From M3007 sp032115775 (GTDB lineage: Bacteria > Bacteroidota > Bacteroidia > Chitinophagales > Saprospiraceae), in the NCBI GenBank assembly GCA_032115775.1, contig JAUMBL010000058.1, forward strand, positions 29,492-93,491: a stretch of 64,000 bases of DNA, written 5' to 3'. Every line of letters begins with the position of its first letter. Position 1 is the stretch's first letter. The notes beneath the pieces are model-generated. The model did not search any database. It was not told where the DNA came from and saw only the letters and a program-made list of their open reading frames with translations. This document shows positions 7,837 through 18,600 of the stretch, one piece after another. The position numbers and the translations under genes were made by a program.

Positions 7837-10800
7837 ATGATACAGAATATGATCCAACGTGTATTTTACAAGCCCCGTTTTCGCAAACCGGCGCGCGTTG
7901 CATTCGGCGTCTGGCTGTTGGCGCTGGGATGGTGGAGTACGGCGGCGGGCCAGCGTTTTCCCGTTTCCGGACAGGTTGTTTCGGCAGAAGATCAACAGCC
8001 GATGGTCGGCGTGCGCATACAGGAAAAAGGCACGACCAACGGCGTGGTGACGGACACGGCGGGCAATTTCCGACTGGACGTCTCCTCGCCGACCGCCGTG
8101 CTGACGCTCCGGTACATCGGATTTGCCGATCTGGAGGAGGCCGTACAGGGCCGCAGCACGCTTGCGCTCGCGATGGCGTCCAATTCGAGCGTGCTGCAGG
8201 ACGTGGTGGTGACCGGCTACCGCCGCGAACTGCGCGGCGACGTGTCGGCGGCGATCAGCTCGATCAAGTCGAAGGACATTGAAAACCTGGTGGTCGTCGG
8301 CCTGGATCAGGCGCTGCAGGGCCAGGCGCCGGGCGTGATGGTGACGCAGGTGACGGGTTCGCCCGGCGACGACATTGCGGTGCGCATTCGCGGCGCGGGC
8401 ACGCTGGGCAACAACAATCCGCTGTTTATCATAGACGGCATGCCCGTGTCGGGCAATATCAATATGTTCGCCCCGAGCGATATCGAGTCTATCGAAGTAT
8501 TAAAAGACGGCGCGGCAGCCGCGATTTACGGCGCCCGGGCGGCAAACGGCGTGGTGCTGATCACCACCAAACGCGGCAAGGCCGGAAAACCCGCCTTTTC
8601 GTTCGAAGCCTATTCCGGCACGCAATACGCCGCCAGGCTGCCGGAACTGCTCAACGCCCGGGAGTACCTCACGATCCGCAACGAAGCCATCGCCAACGCC
8701 AACATCCTGCGCAATCCGGCCAATCAATTGCCCCTCTACGATCCGGCAATCCTCGATACACTCCCGGATATCAACTGGCTGGATCAGGTGTTCGGCCCGG
8801 CGCCTATGCAGCGCTACACCCTGTCGGCCATGGGCGGCAGCGACAACGGCCGGTATTACCTCTCCGGGGAGTATCAAACCCAGGACGGTATTTTCCAGGG
8901 ACAATCATTCGACAAGTACCAACTGCGGTTCAACGGCGACATCGGCAACAAAATATTCAAAATCGGCAATAACCTGTCTTTTTCCCATACCGACCGAAAA
9001 CTGATCGGCGCCTCCGGCGACGGTTTCGGCCCCGGCAACGAACTCAGCGGCATCCGCTACGCCCTGATCGCCGCGCCGGTCTTCCCGGGCCGGTACGCCG
9101 ACGGCAGTTTCATCAACGTCACTTCGGAACTGGGCGACCCTACCCTATTCGGCGACGGCAATGCCAACCCGCTTGTTTTTATCCAAAATACCGACTGGAC
9201 GATCCGCCGCTATCGCGTGTTCGGAAACGTGTTCGCCGAACTCGAACCGCTCAAAGGTTTTAAATTGCGCACCACCCTCGGCGGCGATTTCCAATTCGAC
9301 CGGGAAAAACTGTTCAAAGAACGCCTGTCCGCAGCGATTTACGAACCCACTTCGCTCAACGAAGGCCGCGTATTCAACCAAACGCTCATCTGGAACAACA
9401 CGGCGGATTTCCAGCGGACTTTCGGCGGACACCGCATTTCGGCGCTCGCCGGCATGGAGGCCATCCAAAACCACACCGATTATCTCGGCGCTTCTGCCAA
9501 TAATTTCCGGCGCACCGACCCGCTCTTCCGCTACATAGACGGCAGCATCCCCGAAGCGCTCGAAAACATCGGCGCCTCCGGTATCGCCACGGAATGGGCA
9601 CTGCTGTCCTACTTCGGACAGGTGGGCTATTCCTACCAAAACCGGTACGTACTGAGCGCCGCCGTGCGCCGCGACGGCTCTTCCCGCTTCGGCCCGAACA
9701 ACCGCTGGGGCGTATTTCCCTCCTTCTCCGCCGCCTGGAATATTTCCAACGAACGGTTCTTCCGAAATGTCCGCTTTGTTTCCAGCCTGAAAATCCGCGG
9801 CAGCTACGGCCGCCTCGGCAACCAGGAAATCGGCATCTATCCCTTTAGCTCGCTGGTGCGCACCGGCGACCGCGTGTATGCGTTCGGCAACCAGATCGTC
9901 ACCGGCGCCTCCATCCTCGAAACCGGCAACAGCAATATCCGCTGGGAAACCAGCACCCAAACGAATGCCGGTGTGGATGCTACTTTCTGGGACGACCGGC
10001 TTTCGCTGACCGCCGACTGGTTCCGCAAGCAAACGGACGATATCCTGGTGCGCGTACCCACGCCCCAGGCCGGCGGTTCGCAGCGCCCGCCTTTCGTCAA
10101 CGCCGCCTCCGTCGAAAACCGGGGCGTAGAACTGGGCTTGATTTTTAAAAACCGCATCCGGGAGTTCAACTATTCCGTCGGCGCTAATTTCTCAACGATC
10201 CGGAACAAAGTGCTGTCCATCGCAGACAGCGAACCGATTCTCGGCGGATTCGGCCTCTCCGACGGGCCGCTCACCAGAACGGAACCGGGATATCCCGTCG
10301 GCTCTTTCTTCCTCTACGAAATGACCGGCATTTTCCAGTCGCAGGAAGAAATAGACGCCGCGCCCTTCCAGACGGTGAATACCCGACCCGGCGACGTGCG
10401 GTTTGCCGACCTGAACGGCGACGACAAAATTGACGACAAGGATCGCCGGCATGTCGGCAATCCATTCCCGGATTTTACCTTCGGCGTCAACCTGGGTTTT
10501 AATTGGAAAAACTTCGACTTCTCCGCGCTCATCCAGGGCGTCCAGGGTAATGACGTGTATTTTCTCTATGGAAATTTCGCCTACGAAACCCAACTCCGCG
10601 GCTTCAACTCCTATCGCGATATCCTCAACCGCTGGACGCCCACGAAGACCAATACGGATATTCCCAAAGTCAGCGTGGATGATCGCAACGGCAACCGCCG
10701 ACCCTCCACCCGATTCCTCGAAGACGGCTCTTATACCCGACTCCGCAATGTAACGCTCGGATACAACCTCCAAAATGCGCTTAAATGGAAGGGCCTGAGC

Positions 10801-10992
10801 GCGCTCCGGATTTATGTCACCGCGCAAAATGCCCTCACCTTCACCAAATATCCCGGACTGGATCCCGAAATTCAGGCCAACGCCAATGATACCCGGGGCC
10901 TCGGCCTTTCCTCCGACCTCGCGGTGGGCATAGACTGGGGCACGGTGCCCGCCCCAAGAACGATCATCGCAGGCATCAATATCGGATTCTGA
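7837..10992 (+). CDS. SusC/RagA-family TonB-dependent glycan importer
   Basis: About 1051 residues from the ATG at 7837, which gives a signal peptide ending AAGQ; an ATG at 7741 lacks a proper signal. Order: CarboxypepD_reg-like domain (FPVSGQVVSAEDQQPMVGV, residues ~40-115), SusC-type linker LQDVVVTGY, TonB plug (QGQAPGVMVTQVTGSPGDD to ANGVVLITTKRGKAGKP) and a 22-stranded barrel ending in Phe (AGINIGF). It should form the outer-membrane channel that imports oligosaccharides with its SusD partner, which follows after 25 bp. It heads a probable operon of the glycan locus. Confidence 0.95.
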   Translation: MIQNMIQRVFYKPRFRKPARVAFGVWLLALGWWSTAAGQRFPVSGQVVSAEDQQPMVGVRIQEKGTTNGVVTDTAGNFRLDVSSPTAVLTLRYIGFADLEEAVQGRSTLALAMASNSSVLQDVVVTGYRRELRGDVSAAISSIKSKDIENLVVVGLDQALQGQAPGVMVTQVTGSPGDDIAVRIRGAGTLGNNNPLFIIDGMPVSGNINMFAPSDIESIEVLKDGAAAAIYGARAANGVVLITTKRGKAGKPAFSFEAYSGTQYAARLPELLNAREYLTIRNEAIANANILRNPANQLPLYDPAILDTLPDINWLDQVFGPAPMQRYTLSAMGGSDNGRYYLSGEYQTQDGIFQGQSFDKYQLRFNGDIGNKIFKIGNNLSFSHTDRKLIGASGDGFGPGNELSGIRYALIAAPVFPGRYADGSFINVTSELGDPTLFGDGNANPLVFIQNTDWTIRRYRVFGNVFAELEPLKGFKLRTTLGGDFQFDREKLFKERLSAAIYEPTSLNEGRVFNQTLIWNNTADFQRTFGGHRISALAGMEAIQNHTDYLGASANNFRRTDPLFRYIDGSIPEALENIGASGIATEWALLSYFGQVGYSYQNRYVLSAAVRRDGSSRFGPNNRWGVFPSFSAAWNISNERFFRNVRFVSSLKIRGSYGRLGNQEIGIYPFSSLVRTGDRVYAFGNQIVTGASILETGNSNIRWETSTQTNAGVDATFWDDRLSLTADWFRKQTDDILVRVPTPQAGGSQRPPFVNAASVENRGVELGLIFKNRIREFNYSVGANFSTIRNKVLSIADSEPILGGFGLSDGPLTRTEPGYPVGSFFLYEMTGIFQSQEEIDAAPFQTVNTRPGDVRFADLNGDDKIDDKDRRHVGNPFPDFTFGVNLGFNWKNFDFSALIQGVQGNDVYFLYGNFAYETQLRGFNSYRDILNRWTPTKTNTDIPKVSVDDRNGNRRPSTRFLEDGSYTRLRNVTLGYNLQNALKWKGLSALRIYVTAQNALTFTKYPGLDPEIQANANDTRGLGLSSDLAVGIDWGTVPAPRTIIAGINIGF

Positions 10993-11017
10993 CCACCACG
11001 CTCAAAAACAATACGCT

Positions 11018-12448
11018 ATGAAATCACGCGCTCCGCTTTTCCTGATTTTCGCGCTCCTAACCAGCGCCTGTACGGGCATCCTCGATAAGGAACCGATCGC
11101 CACACTGGACGCCGGTTCGTTTTTCCAAACGGAAACGGACGCCCAGCAGGCGCTGAACGCAGCCTACCGGCCGCTGCTGTTTTCAAATACCAACAACAAC
11201 TTCTACTGGGCGTTCGCCGTCGTCACCGCAGACGAAGCCATCACCGGCGGCGACGGCTCGCGGCCGGGCATCACGGAAATGGACGCCTTCACCTATACGC
11301 CCCGCACCGAAGAGTTCAATGATTTCTGGAAATTGCAGTACGCCGGCATTACGCAGTGCAACCTGGTGCTGGACAACCTCGGCAAAATTGATATGCCCGA
11401 AACCCGCCGGAATCAAATTGCCGGCGAAGCGCGCTTCCTCCGCGCGTATTACTATTTCCTGCTGACGCAGGTGTTCGGAGATGTGCCGCTGCTCACCCGG
11501 ATCGTGCCGCCCGACCAACTCAAGGCGCCGCGCACGCCGAAAGCGGCGATTTATGCGCAAATAATATCCGACTGCGACCAGGCGGCCGATTTCCTGCCCG
11601 CGCAGTATCCGGCTGCCGAAGCGGGCCGCGCGACGAAGGGCGCCGCCTGGGCGCTGGCCGCTAAAACGTATCTGTATGCGCAAAACTGGGAAAAATCGCT
11701 CGAGTATATCGGGAAAATAAAAAACCTGGGTGTGTATAGCCTGATGCCGGATTACCTGGATAATTTCCGGAAAAACACCCAAAACAACGCAGAATCTGTC
11801 TGGGAAATCCAACACACCAACCTGGAACTCGGCGTGGGAAATTTTCTCAACCAGTGGTGGGCTTCTAAAAAATTTGAAGGCTACGGCTTCGCAGAAGTTA
11901 CCCCCGAGTACGTCGCCGTTTTTGAACCGAATGATCCCCGCCGCCGCTTCACCGTGGCGATGAACAATGAGGAATATTTCGGCGTGATTTATAAAAACTC
12001 CTTCTCCTCCACCACCTTCGGCGTGCGCAAATACCTGCAGCCGAAAGCGGAAGTCACGCAAAAAGCCGACGGCGACATCAATTACACCGCCATCCGCTAC
12101 GCCGAAGTGCTGCTGTGGGAGGCGGAAGTGCTGAACGAACTCGGACGCGCAGCGGAAGCGCAGGCGCCACTGGAACAGGTGCGCGCCCGCGCCCGCGCAC
12201 AAGCCGCCAATCCGGCCGCTACCCTGCCGCCGGTTACCACCACCAATCAGGCGGAACTGCGCGCCGCAATCCGCCGCGAACGCCAGACCGAACTCGGCTT
12301 CGAAATGCACCGCTTCTTCGACCTCGTCCGCTGGGGCGTCGCCGCGCAAACGCTGCCAGGCTTTCAGGCCGGCAAACACGAAGTATTCCCGATTCCACAA
12401 TCAGAAATAGACCTCAACCCCGCATTGGTACAAAATCCGAACTACTAA
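11018..12448 (+). CDS. SusD/RagB-family surface glycan-binding lipoprotein
   Basis: 476 residues with a lipoprotein signal (lipobox LTSACTG, Cys18). SusD hallmarks are visible: N-terminal LDKEPIATLDAGSFFQTETDAQQALNAAYRPL, TPR-like helices including EARFLRAYYYFLLTQVFGDVPLL, and the C-terminal RRERQTELGFEMHRFFDLVRWG block followed by FPIPQSEIDLNPALVQNPNY. It caps the SusC barrel and binds the target glycan. The binding residues cannot be assigned from sequence alone. The following T9SS gene starts 9 bp downstream, so translational coupling or cotranscription is likely. Confidence 0.95.
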   Translation: MKSRAPLFLIFALLTSACTGILDKEPIATLDAGSFFQTETDAQQALNAAYRPLLFSNTNNNFYWAFAVVTADEAITGGDGSRPGITEMDAFTYTPRTEEFNDFWKLQYAGITQCNLVLDNLGKIDMPETRRNQIAGEARFLRAYYYFLLTQVFGDVPLLTRIVPPDQLKAPRTPKAAIYAQIISDCDQAADFLPAQYPAAEAGRATKGAAWALAAKTYLYAQNWEKSLEYIGKIKNLGVYSLMPDYLDNFRKNTQNNAESVWEIQHTNLELGVGNFLNQWWASKKFEGYGFAEVTPEYVAVFEPNDPRRRFTVAMNNEEYFGVIYKNSFSSTTFGVRKYLQPKAEVTQKADGDINYTAIRYAEVLLWEAEVLNELGRAAEAQAPLEQVRARARAQAANPAATLPPVTTTNQAELRAAIRRERQTELGFEMHRFFDLVRWGVAAQTLPGFQAGKHEVFPIPQSEIDLNPALVQNPNY

Positions 12449-12457
12449 CCCGCTACT

Positions 12458-15400
12458 ATGACCGCTTTATTGTCGCACCGGATTCTTCCAATTATTCCCG
12501 CGCTGCTTTTTGCAGTCGCCATTGCCCGAGCGCAGCCCGGGCAAATCACGGTTCCGCGCATCGAACAGATGCCCAACCAACCGAATCCGTATAATGTGCG
12601 AAACTGGAAGGAGGTCGCCCAACAATACGATTCCCTGGTATTCGATCTGCAAAGAACCGGTCAGTACCTGCCGCTGTGCTTTTTAAGTCCGGCCGGCCTG
12701 AACTATCCGCAAAATCCGGCTTTCCGCCTGCATACGTACGTGGGTACCAACGCCCCCTTCGGCAATGAGGCGATTAATGTGCTGCCCGCACTCGTCGGCG
12801 CCTCGCTCGTCGGCGCGGACAAAAAAAATCAGTTCGGGCAGAATTGGGTGCTGATGAGCCAGGACTTTTTTAACAAGGCCAACGGCGAGGATATTTACCT
12901 GAACAATCCCGGCGCAAGCAGCGGCAACGACTGGTGGTACGACCTGATGCCGAATGTGTATTTTTACCAACTATACCACCTGTATCCGGATGCGGGCGGA
13001 GCGGCCGAACAGCAATTTGTGCGCGTGGCCGACCGCTTTCTGGAGGCCGTCCGCGCGATGGGCGGCAACGAAGCGCCCTGGACGCCGGCCTATATGAATT
13101 ACCGCGCCTGGAAATTCAAAACCATGCAGCCCAACCCCAACGGCGTGCCGGAACCGGAAGCGGCCGGCGCTTATGCCTGGGTGCTCTACCACGCCTGGAA
13201 AAAAACCGGAAATCCGGCGTACCTCCGGGGCGCGGAATGGTCGCTGGAATTCCTGAATACCTGGAATAGCAACCCTTCCTACGAACTGCAATTGCCCTAC
13301 GGCATCTACGCCGCCGCAAAAATGAACGCCGAAATCGGTACCCGTTACGATATCGAAAAAATGGTGAACTGGTCTTTCAACCGCGGCCCGCTCCGGGGCT
13401 GGGGGGCGATTGTCGGAACCTGGGGCGGCTTCGACGTATCCGGACTAATTGGCGAAGCCAATGATGCCGGCAATGATTACGCCTTCCAGTTAAACGGCGT
13501 GCAACAGGCCGCCGCGCTGGTTCCCATGGCGCGATACGACAAGCGCTTCGCGCGCGCCGTCGGCAAGTGGGCCCTCAACCTGGCCAATGCCACTCGCCTC
13601 TTCTTCCCGGGCTTCCTCCCGGCCGGTATGCAGGACGGCGCCGCCTGGGCCTCCGCCAACGACCCCCAAAAAGTGATGGGCCATGAAGCCCTGCGCCAAA
13701 ACTGGCAGAATATCACGCCCTACGCTACCGGCGACGCCGTGCAGGGGGGCTGGGCTGCCACCAACCTCTCCCTCTACAGTACCTCCTCCATCGGCTATCT
13801 TGGCTGCCTGCTGGAAAAAACCACTGTGGATAAAATACTGCAACTCGATCTGTTGAAAACGGACTTTTTCGGCGATACCGCCTACCCTACCTATCTGTTA
13901 TATAACCCGTATAACACGCCCAAAACCGTGCAGGTTGACCTGGGCGCCGCCCCCACGGATGTGTACGAAACGCTGCGGGAACAATTTCTCCACCTCAATG
14001 CCTCCGGAACGGTCGGTATCACCATCCCGGCCAATCAGGCCGTCATCCTGGTGTATGCCCCCACCGGCGGAACGGTCGGCTACGACAAAAACCGCATGCG
14101 GATCAACGGGGTGGTTGTGGACTACGACCAGCACGCGCAGCCTTACACCCGCACGCCCCGGATCAAAGGATTGGCCGCGCTCCGGCAGACGATGGAAATT
14201 GGCGATACCACAGCCGTTTTTGCCACGGCAGAAGATCCGGATTCCGGGCAATTGACTTTCTCCTGGAGCGCCACCGCAGGCGTCTGCTCCGGCAGCGACG
14301 CGCAAATTCAATTCACTGCCCCCGCCGCGCCTGCCGCGCCGGAAATCCGGCTCATCGTCTCCGATCCGGAGGGCAACGCCGACACCGCCTACCTGCTCCT
14401 GTCGGTCGTGCCGGAAATCAATGACGCTCCGCTGATCACGGCGATCCAAAAAAGCGCGCCGTTTGTCGCGACCAACGGCAGCCTTCAGCTCGACTGCCTG
14501 GCGAGCGACGCCAACGGCGATCCGCTGAGCTTCGCCTGGTCGGCCAACGGCGGCGCGCTCTCCGGCAGCGGCAGCAACGTCTCCTGGACTGCGCCGGCCG
14601 CAGAAGGCATTTTCCAGATCAATGTAACTGTTTCCGACGACGAGGGACTGTCCGCCCAAGCCTCCACTACCCTACTGGTGAAAAATTTCAGCGCCATGCC
14701 GGGCAACCTCATCGCGCATTACCCCTTCTCCGGCAATGCGAACGATGAGAGTGGCAATCAGCTCCACGGTCAGGCCAACGGCGCCAACCTGACACCCGGA
14801 CTGGCCGGCGCGCCGCAAACCGCCTATTATTTCAACGGCGGCACACAGCATATCCTCGTGCCCAACCATCCGCTGCTGAATTTCCAAAACGCCGTCTCGA
14901 TCAGCTGCCTGTTCAGTCCGGCCGCCCTCCCCGCCAAAGAAACCTTCCTGCTCTCCCACGGCAGCTGGCAAAATCGCTGGAAAATTTCCATCACCCCGGA
15001 AAAATACCTCCGCTGGACCGTCAATTCCCTCTCCGGCATCAGCGACCTCGATGCGCCCCTGCCCCTGCAAACCGGCACGTACTACCACGCCGTCGCCACC
15101 TACGACGGCAGCTTGCTGGCGCTTTACCTCGACGGCGAACTGGTCGGTTATAAAACTTTTTCCGGCAAAATACGCCAAACTACCCTGCCTTTCCTGATGG
15201 GGCAAATGCTGCCGGGGCAACCCGATTACAATTTCAAAGGCGTGCTCGACGACGTCAAAATCTTTGACTACGCCCTGCCTCCGGACGCCGTGGCGATGCT
15301 GTACCAGCAGACCGTCTCCGCCGCCCCGGAACCCGCCGCCGCCGGCCGCCTGTACTGCGCGCCGAATCCCGTTTGGGAAACCCTGCAGATACAATCCGAC

Positions 15401-15583
15401 GACCCGACGCCCGCCGACAAAATTACCGTAGTGCACGACCTGTCCGGCCGCGCATGCCGTACCCATCAGGGCGATTGGGCCGACCGCCTGATGCTCGATG
15501 TCAGCGGTTTAAAACCGGGTCTGTATTTCGTGACTATACGGTCCCAAAACCGCCTGGAAACCGGCCGTTTCATCAAGATGTAA
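12458..15583 (+). CDS. secreted multidomain protein: unassigned helical domain + 2 PKD-like + LamG + T9SS sorting domain
   Basis: 1041 residues. Signal peptide to about residue 25 (VAIARAQPG). Residues ~28-545 form an aromatic, helix-rich domain followed by a beta domain, homologous to the whole lipoprotein encoded at 22190 (shared PRIEQMPN, GASLVGADK, GNDWWYDL, KMNAEIGTRYDIE, GGFDVSGL, RAVGKWALNLANATR, YPTYLLYNPYNTPKTV). Two PKD/cadherin-like units follow (~564-745; AEDPDSGQLTFSW, ASDANGDPLSFAW), then a LamG domain (~748-950) closely related to those of the next gene, and a type A T9SS tail (~966-1041). The long helical domain plus beta domain suggests an (alpha/alpha)-toroid glycoside hydrolase or polysaccharide lyase, but I recognise no known family; catalytic function is inference from context. 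It probably acts on the cell surface on the locus substrate. Confidence 0.85.
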   Translation: MTALLSHRILPIIPALLFAVAIARAQPGQITVPRIEQMPNQPNPYNVRNWKEVAQQYDSLVFDLQRTGQYLPLCFLSPAGLNYPQNPAFRLHTYVGTNAPFGNEAINVLPALVGASLVGADKKNQFGQNWVLMSQDFFNKANGEDIYLNNPGASSGNDWWYDLMPNVYFYQLYHLYPDAGGAAEQQFVRVADRFLEAVRAMGGNEAPWTPAYMNYRAWKFKTMQPNPNGVPEPEAAGAYAWVLYHAWKKTGNPAYLRGAEWSLEFLNTWNSNPSYELQLPYGIYAAAKMNAEIGTRYDIEKMVNWSFNRGPLRGWGAIVGTWGGFDVSGLIGEANDAGNDYAFQLNGVQQAAALVPMARYDKRFARAVGKWALNLANATRLFFPGFLPAGMQDGAAWASANDPQKVMGHEALRQNWQNITPYATGDAVQGGWAATNLSLYSTSSIGYLGCLLEKTTVDKILQLDLLKTDFFGDTAYPTYLLYNPYNTPKTVQVDLGAAPTDVYETLREQFLHLNASGTVGITIPANQAVILVYAPTGGTVGYDKNRMRINGVVVDYDQHAQPYTRTPRIKGLAALRQTMEIGDTTAVFATAEDPDSGQLTFSWSATAGVCSGSDAQIQFTAPAAPAAPEIRLIVSDPEGNADTAYLLLSVVPEINDAPLITAIQKSAPFVATNGSLQLDCLASDANGDPLSFAWSANGGALSGSGSNVSWTAPAAEGIFQINVTVSDDEGLSAQASTTLLVKNFSAMPGNLIAHYPFSGNANDESGNQLHGQANGANLTPGLAGAPQTAYYFNGGTQHILVPNHPLLNFQNAVSISCLFSPAALPAKETFLLSHGSWQNRWKISITPEKYLRWTVNSLSGISDLDAPLPLQTGTYYHAVATYDGSLLALYLDGELVGYKTFSGKIRQTTLPFLMGQMLPGQPDYNFKGVLDDVKIFDYALPPDAVAMLYQQTVSAAPEPAAAGRLYCAPNPVWETLQIQSDDPTPADKITVVHDLSGRACRTHQGDWADRLMLDVSGLKPGLYFVTIRSQNRLETGRFIKM

Positions 15584-15614
15584 ATTGTTTGTTTCACCTT
15601 TAAACAAATATTAT

Positions 15615-18600
15615 ATGAAGCGTATTCATTACTTGTTTTTTACACTCGCCTGCCTGCTGTTTCTATCCGCGGCGGCGAGCGCTCAAACGCCGGTAGCCTC
15701 CTATGGTTTTTCCGGCAGTGCAAAAGACGGATCGTCTTTTGCCAACCACGGCGCGGTCAATGGCGCGTCGCTCACCCAGGATCGCTTCGGCTGGCCCAAC
15801 AGCGCCCTGGAATTTGACGGACTGCAGGGCGGCGTGACGGCGCCGAATGCCGCGCAGCTCAACTCACCCTTTGCAACCATCAGTTTTTGGGTAAAGGTCA
15901 ATGCCTTGCCCGCCCAGGGAGAAGCGTACCTGCTGTCGTTCGGCGGCTGGCAGGAGCGTTGGAAAATCTCCCTGCCCTCCCACGGGAAACCGGTGTTTAC
16001 CACCCATCCGGGCTTCTGCTGCAGCGATATGGACAGCGGCACGCCCTTGTCCACCGGCGAGTGGACGCACGTGGCGATGGTGCATGACGGCAGCCGGAAC
16101 ATCATGTATTTCAACGGCGCGAAAGTCAATGAAAAAAATGTATCCGGCGCCCTCGACGTCACCGGCTACCCCCTCGGCATCGGCTACGACCCGATTGACA
16201 AAGCGAACTACTTCAACGGCGCGCTCGATGAGGTAATGCTGTTTGATCAGGCGCTCTCCGATGCGGAAATCGCGGCTTTGTACACCGCGCAAAGCACCGA
16301 GCCGACGGTTGCCCAAGGCCGCGTGGCCTCTTACGGTTTTAACGGCAACGGCTTTGACGACACAGATTTCGGCAACCACGCCGACGTACTGACGGCCGCT
16401 TCCGCCACCGACCGCTTTGGTTTCGGCCATGCAGCCCTTCTCTGCGATGGCGAATCCAGCGAAGTGACCGCTTCCAATGCGGCGCAACTCAATTCCGGTA
16501 CGACGACCGTGAGTTTTTGGGTAAAAGTCAATGCCCTCCCGGCCAACGGAGAAGCCTTCCTGCTGTCGTACGGCGGCTGGCAGGAACGCTGGAAAATTTC
16601 GCTGCCCACGCACGGCAAACCGGTCTGGACGACCAACCACTCCGGCGGTATTTCGGATATGGACAGCGGCGACGGCAACGCCCTGCCGGTGGGCGTCTGG
16701 AAACACGTGGTCATGGTGCACGATGGCGCCAAAGACAAAATTTTTATTGACGGCGCGCTGAAAGGCGAGAAAAACGTCGTAGGTACCCTCAACAGCACCA
16801 CCCGTCCGCTGGGTATCGGATACAATCCGATTGACGGCGGCAACTGGTTTGACGGTGCGTTTGACGACATCCAGATTTACAACTACGCGCTCTCCGACGG
16901 CGAAGTCGGCGCACTGTACGCCGCGCAAGCGGCTTTCCCAGGCACGCCCTCCGATCTGGTCGCACGCTACGACCTCAACGGCGCCGGCCGGGATGCCTCG
17001 CAGTTTGAAAACGACGCACACCCGGACGCCGCCGCCACGGCAGTCACCAACCGCCACGACTGGGGCGGCAACGCCCTCCAGGGTTTTGCGACCGCCGACA
17101 ATTCCGCGGCCTTGCAATCCGACTTCACCACGATCAGCTTCTGGGTAAAACCCAACGCTTTCCCCGGCTCGGGCGAGGTCTTCATCCTCTCGAACGGCGG
17201 CTGGCAGGAGCGCTGGAAAATTTCCATGCCGAGCCACGGCAAACCCGTTTTCACCACCCACGCCGGCGGCGCCTGCTGCAGCGACATGGACTCGGGAACG
17301 CCCCTGACGATCGGAACCTGGACGCACGTGACCATGGTGCACGACGGTGCAAAAGATATCATCTATTTCAACGGCGCAAAAGTCAATGAGAAAAACGCGC
17401 CCGGCGCCCTGGATAAAACCCGCTACCCGCTCGGCATCGGCTACGATCCGATTGACAACGGCGGCTTCTTCGACGGCGCGCTGGACGATGTGCAAATCTA
17501 CAACCGCGCGCTGTCGGATGCAGAAATCGCCGACCTGTACGCCGCGCAAAATCCCGCGCCGGTCGTACCCGGCAACTTGATCGCCGATTATCCGGCCTCC
17601 GGCAACGCCGATGACGCCACCGCCTACAACAACCACGCCGCCGTCCTGGGCGCGCAACCGACCAAAGATCGCTTCGGAAAATCCAACCGGGCCTACGCTT
17701 TCAACGGCGCGAACCAGGCGCTCCGTGCTGCGAACTCGCCGCAACTGAATTCCGATTTCACCACGATCGGTTTCTGGATCAACCCAACTTCCTTCCCCGC
17801 AAGCGGCGAAGTCTATATTATGTCCAACGGCGGTTGGCAGGAACGTTGGAAAATTTCCCTGCCCGGCCACGGCAAACCGGTATTCACCACCCATGCCGGC
17901 GGCGCCTGCTGCAGCGATCTTGATTCCGGTACCCCGCTCGCTACCGGCGTGTGGACGTACGTAACCATGGTACACGACGGCAGCAAGGATATCATTTACT
18001 TTAACGGCGCGAAAGTCAATGAGAAAAACACGTCCGGCGCGCTGGATCCGACAACCCAACCGCTGGGTATCGGCTTCGATCCGATTGACAACAACTATTT
18101 CTTCCACGGGGCGATTGACGATGTCCAAATTTACAACAAGGCCCTCACCGATGCGGAAATCGCCGCCCTCTACGCCGCCCAAAGCCAGCCCCCGGCCGCG
18201 ACGGATACGGAAGCGCCCTGCGCGCCCCTCAACCTCACGGCTGCGGTGTCTTTCACCAACGTACAACTTTCCTGGCTGCCCGCAATGGACAATGTCGGCG
18301 TCGCTTCGTATAACGTCTATCAGGACGGCGCGCTGATTGCCAACGTGTCGCAAACCGCATTCTATGTGCAAGACCTCGCGCCGCTGACCGAATTCCTGTT
18401 CGGCGTATCCGCCCTCGATGCAGAAGGCAACGAATCGCAGATCACCACCCGCAAAGTCACTTCCGGCGACGAAGAAACGCCTGACGTGACGCCGCCCACC
18501 GCCCCCGGCAACCTGTCCGGTACCGCAGCCGCCAACTCCGTGCTGCTCACCTGGAGCGAATCCACCGACGATCGCGTGGTGGCAGGCTATGTGATCTTTG

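Noticed and set aside
15585..15614. Start of the five-LamG protein at the TTG 30 bp upstream
   Set aside because: It adds ten residues ahead of a perfectly good signal peptide; ATG 15615 is favoured.
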